64,000 bases of DNA. Source: Hepsetus odoe. Taxonomy: Eukaryota > Chordata > Actinopteri > Characiformes > Hepsetidae. Location: assembly GCA_017165825.1 (NCBI GenBank), contig CM029380.1, positions 6,360,352-6,424,351 on the forward strand, read 5' to 3'. This document shows positions 59,526 through 64,000 of the stretch, one piece after another. The position numbers were made by a program, and so were the translations under genes. The notes beneath the pieces were generated by a model. The model ran no database searches and was not told the origin of the DNA. It saw only the letters and a program-made list of their open reading frames with translations. Each line of letters starts with the position of its first letter. Position 1 is the stretch's first letter.

Positions 59526-62199
59526 GATTTGTTATTCCAATCTGTTCAATCTGGCAAATAAGCAGCAAATTGTGCATTAAAATGTCTGTAAATGTGTCCT
59601 AGAGGATGTGTGCCTCTAGTCTTAGAGGGAAAGTTTAACAGATTTCATTGCATTTATGTATTTATTGATATTAAGCAATATTTGATTCCAAGCATTTGAT
59701 TTTATTACATGATATTTTCTGTTAAAGTATGCATCTTTCCGTTGGGAGAGAATGTCTCATTGAACCTTAAATATATCTTTAAGGTACATTTTCATTGTTA
59801 GTACCTTGGGGATAAAAGTATAATGTTTAGTGTTCGGCTGTATTTCTGACCAAAACAACATTTTTTCAGAAATACATTGAAGTTATAAATGTATATTAAA
59901 TTAACATATTGGTTTCATGTTATTTCTTCTGCTTTGGCTTCCCACCTGTATGTGGCTTTACCTTTAGTAAGTACTGTTGAACTTGTAGACATTGTAGACA
60001 AGGGGCAGGGACCCTTTTCGTACATTTGAAGCAGAATTCATACAAAAAAAAAGAATATATTAAAAAAAACTAGGCCTTTACTGTTTTTTCTGTTTTTTTT
60101 ATTTGAGAGAATGCTGTTCTTGATTAAAGGAAAAACTGGCTGAAGCAAGAGTAGGCCTGTGCTTTTGAAATCTATAGGAGAAAAGAGAAATGTCATCCTA
60201 TACTTTTGTAAGTCCCAAAGCTTCCTGGCGCTGACAAAAGCCCATCTCAGGGGGAACCTGGGAAGCGGTGTCGCCTGAGACATTCTTCAGCCTTTTTCAA
60301 AACCACCAAAGCCTGAGATGCGGAAAACAAGGCAATCCCCGGTGAAAGAGAAAAAAACTGTGTCATAGAAAGTGTTACACGTTGCTATAGTTTGTCATGA
60401 ATGCTCACCTCTAATATTACTTAAGAGGTATGCTGGACTTCAGATAACTGGAAACACGTGAATGAACTTTTTGTGATGTGTATTTTTTTTCTGCAGTCAG
60501 TTACACCTGCCTCTCTGCGTGTTACAACACCAGAGCTCTCTGACACTCTGTCCCGGACGATCCGAGTCGAATGGAGTTTCAGAGATGCTTCCAAACATCC
60601 ACGTTTCATTGGCTTCGTTTCATTTTCACGTGCAAGAGCTACAGTTTAACACGTCCAACGCATGCACTTAACACGCCTCGCCAGTCCAGGAAATGGAAAT
60701 AAATTATATACTCTACCAAAGACATGCTTCATATATTCACAATATATATGGCCTGAGTTTCATCACATTTTATTTGTTAAACAGTTTTTTATGATACATG
60801 TTAGTAAACTTTACAAAAACAAGAAACATTAGTTAATTAGATTAGATACTAAGAGAAAGAAAAATGTCAGCATTTTGGGTCAGAATGATTTATTCCTGGT
60901 TCGTCTCTTCGATTAAGTCGGGAAAAAAAAAGAAAATGTGCAGAGAATTTGTCATAAGGGTGTTTTCTGAGCATGCAGACTTTTACACATGGCTGCTTAT
61001 AGTTATTTTATAAAGTAGTGTTGAGGCAATCAGCAATTTTCAGGAGCTTTTCCATCCTTCTTTATGCTTTATCATGCTGTTCTGCTTGCTGTCACTCAAG
61101 CCTGTTCTACAGAGGAGGGTAGTTTAGGCTTAAATGATCCTCAAGTCAAACTCAATTTGAGTACAAAAGCACTGACTTCTCAGGAACTGCTGCTGAACTA
61201 CCAGCACTCATCAGTGCAGGAACAAGTTAGTTAGCTTTTATTGCGCTCTTCAAACAGAGATGTGAGCGATAGCAGAGCAATCCAGCAGCAAGATGAATGC
61301 ACATTAAGACAAATTCCCATACAGAGATTAAACTTATTCTAAACATAAGCACCGGCAGCGATTCACTATTGGGATTTCGAGAACATATGTTTTTGAAACC
61401 ACCTCTTAAGTCAGAGAAATAGTTTGTTTCTCTTACAAAAGTATTTGGGAAGAAGGAAGAAAACTAATATTAGACTTCATCAATCCATCAAGTCAGCCCT
61501 GAACCAAAAAAAACAGAAGGTAGAACTTGATTCTTGTATAACTTTACTTGAAAGTATGAATGCTTTGAAAAGCTGAACAGCAGATTTCCTCAAAAAACAA
61601 ACAAACAAACAATTGTGTTCAGCAGTCACAAAGTTTGTCATGCTCTTTGCTCCTTGCCCTTAATAGCCATTGAGGCACACAGCAGGCTGATTAGTTCAGT
61701 GGCAGAGAGGCTCCTGACCTGCGCACCCTAAAGCCCCTCATTACTGACCTCAAGCAGTCTGCACCAAACCGAGGGCAGAAACGCTTCAAATCACCCCCAA
61801 GTTCCTAAAACAGTAAAGCAGTAAAGCACAGCTCCATTAAAAAAAGAAAAAGGATAAAAATCATCATTTCATACATTTATTATATAAATGTATATAAATA
61901 TAAATGTTTGTTTGTTTGTTTGTTTTTCACATACGTCCCAAATTCTTTATATTCAATGCATGGTTAAGCCAAAGTAAAAAAAAAAAAAGTTACATTAACT
62001 TATCATCCTCACAGCAGAAACCAAAATGACTTTTCAATTGTTTTCATTTACAAAGACAAATGTTATTAAGTCACCATTTCAGAGACTTTCATAATTACAG
62101 CGACCAAAATATTAAGCACAGGAGCACCTTTCCTGACTACACACCACACAGCCTGTACACCAGCAGATTAAAAACTTCTTCACAGTCCAGTCCGTCACT
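59526..62199. other. Gene-free AT-rich 3' flank
   Basis: No exon, RNA gene or clear repeat was recognised. A short (GTTT)n run lies near 61908-61925, and an aaacaaacaaac run lies near 61596. Confidence 0.4.
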
Positions 62200-62530
62200 C
62201 TACTCTGTTTTCCTCGAGTGATCTGCAGCGCAGGGTTGAGGATAGTGGGGAAACTGTTCCAATTAAATTCACGGCTATTCAGGCCCAGTCTGGCCCCAGG
62301 GGCTCAAAGGGCCGCTCCCCGTGCCGGTCTAATTGCTCTGGTCAGGAATTCGTCTGCTATTGACCCACTGAGGTCTGGGGGGCTTTGTTGGTGCAGACAG
62401 GCCTCCTGCTGGCCATGTGCGCAGTCCCCAGTACACTGCCGACCCCTGCACCATTACACCTTCCCTAAAGGGCTCCGAGGGACGCACTTTAATGCAGTAA
62501 GACTAATGCACGAGGGGGAATGATACATGA
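62200..62530. promoter_or_regulatory. Candidate conserved non-coding element 3' of fgf3
   Basis: A sharply GC-richer island in AT-rich DNA. It contains ccaattaaattcacggctat near 62259, TCF-like tcaaagggcc near 62306, homeodomain-like gtctaattgctctgg near 62327 and ctttaatgcagtaagactaa near 62488. The plus-strand frame of 101 residues has no recognisable domain or splice context. Enhancer role for fgf3 (or the expected neighbour fgf4) is inference. Confidence 0.3.
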
Positions 62531-63059
62531 AACAGAGAAAAAAATCTGATTGAATTAAAAAGTCAGTAAAAATAAATCATTCGTTTTTGAAGCTTAAATC
62601 AGCGAGTAAGTCTGTCTTAAGTAAGGGCTTAAAGTGTAAGCTGTGTAATCATATAGTCTCCAGCTGATCTTGGATCACCAATTAAAGGACACTATTAAGG
62701 GAACTTAATTAGAAGGTCATCAGTAAAGAAAATGAAGTTTGCTATTTCAGAGAGTAGAAAACCTGGTGTCATCCTCATTCAATGGCTTTACAGTATAATG
62801 TAAAGTCCCAAGCAACCAGAAAAAATGATTAATGAAAGCACTGAGTATGTTTTGTTTTTTTTTTACTAGTTTTATTGTACATTAAAACAGAAAGAATGTC
62901 CTATAAAAAAAAAGAAAATAATTATTTGGTAACAACAGCACCTGATTTCATTTAACAGGGAATTTATTTGTATTTGTTCTAATATGCTTTGCTGCATTTT
63001 TCCAAATAAATAAACACATTATATACAGATAAATAGCTTTACACGTTTTCCCACAAAGC
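62531..63059. other. Non-coding stretch, nothing recognised
   Basis: AT-rich with T and A runs; no features recognised. Confidence 0.4.
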
Positions 63060-63660
63060 CCTAGACTTTTATAAAGCACTGTACAAAGCTTATCTGTTAT
63101 TATTCCTTTTATCATCCCATGTGCAATTTTTCATTTTAAGCTCTCCCTTTCTGAATTAAATGAGAGCATTTAAAGAAAGCATCACACATCATAAACCTGG
63201 GCTGAGGCTCCCACTTGATGGTAAGCTGCAATATCCCGCAGTGTCCCATAGGGGGAGGCACTGTGTCTGATTCTCAACAGCTGGGACACAACTTTTAGGA
63301 AGTTTTTAGGCAAGACTAAAGCAGCTTGTCTCCCACACAGCACGAGCTCCAGGGGCAATAAGGGCCAGGTGTGTGACGTGGAATGAGGAGAGTGTGTCTG
63401 GTTGCAATCTCTCTTCCAGAGATCAATGGTGCTCCCTTAAAGAGGACATTCTAACAGAGGCTTGCTGATTGCCCTGGGTTCAATCCCACAGGAGGAAAGC
63501 CAGTAAAAGAGAGGCAGGGTAATGATCAGCCACGTTCTCAGCAAACTCCAAAAAATATGAGTCCAATCACTAGTCAGTCCTCATTCGCAGAAGAAATGCT
63601 GGAGGAGCATTGCTGGGATTGAGAGGTTCTGAGCCCATTCTCAATTAATTAATGCAAAGT
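63060..63660. promoter_or_regulatory. Candidate non-coding element at the right edge
   Basis: GC-richer complex sequence lacking a spliced frame, ending in the homeodomain-like tcaattaattaatgc near 63641. Role inferred from composition only. Confidence 0.22.
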
Positions 63661-64000
63661 GCTGTGGCTCAAATTGGCAGGTCCATCCCTACAGAAGGTC
63701 CAGAAGGTCTACAGAAGCCCATCACTGACACCAAGGCGCCAATATACAAGCAGGCAACAAGAGCTGGATGGATAGTATGAAATAATTTTTTAAAAATTGT
63801 AAAAAAAAAAAATAAATAAATAAAATAATTTAAAAAAAAAGAAACGAAATTAGACACATTTGGTTAGTATTTTTTAAGATCAATATAAACAGCAATATTA
63901 ATAGCAATATCAATTGCAGGAATTTAAGTGGGGTAGGGAAAGGTGTTTTTGACTGCAGCACCATGGAGAGCGCCAACGTGTAATTATTATCACTTAATTG
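63661..64000. other. Right end, A-rich low-complexity DNA
   Basis: A-rich stretches at 63798-63842; no gene seen. Confidence 0.5.

Overview
The window is vertebrate nuclear DNA, almost certainly from a ray-finned fish. It is dense in dinucleotide and tetranucleotide microsatellites, in tRNA-derived SINEs with teleost-style tails, in Tc1/mariner and hAT remnants, and in fragments of a fish-type non-LTR retrotransposon. It carries one unmistakable protein gene whose product has the fish form of fibroblast growth factor 3. Nothing in it is prokaryotic. One assembly gap (302 Ns) lies at 36199-36500.

The clear gene is fgf3 on the + strand. It has three coding exons (55046-55253, 56946-57049, 57673-58050), with GT-AG splice sites in register, the 104-nt middle exon typical of FGF genes, a 229-residue product, and several AATAAA signals in the 3' region. 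It starts about 330 bp downstream of a remarkable 3.3-kb block of (TG)n tracts, a roughly 34-bp minisatellite and a segmental tandem duplication of about 950 bp (51460-54720).

At the left edge (about 2.9-8.8 kb) there are traces of one or two further + strand genes. The best is a terminal coding exon (2907-3005) ending in a hydrophobic tail anchor. Weaker exon candidates lie at 4650-4781, 7319-7397 and 8308-8448; the first two join in compatible phase. I could not identify any of these proteins.

From about 9 kb to 51 kb no convincing coding exon was found. This stretch holds SINEs, LINE fragments, DNA-transposon remnants and simple repeats, separated by complex, GC-richer islands (for example 13.7-14.3, 16.5-17.85, 18.6-18.96, 28.4-29.4, 45.8-46.0, 47.1-49.35 kb) carrying TCF/LEF-like, SOX-like and homeodomain-like words. 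Similar islands lie 3' of fgf3 at 62.2-62.5 and 63.06-63.66 kb. The layout resembles a developmental regulatory desert around an FGF gene; this is inference from composition, not measured conservation.

I found no operon-like, CRISPR, phage or otherwise unprecedented system. The points most worth following up are the alternative translation starts of fgf3, the repeat array against its promoter, the unidentified tail-anchored protein at the left edge, and the candidate enhancer islands.
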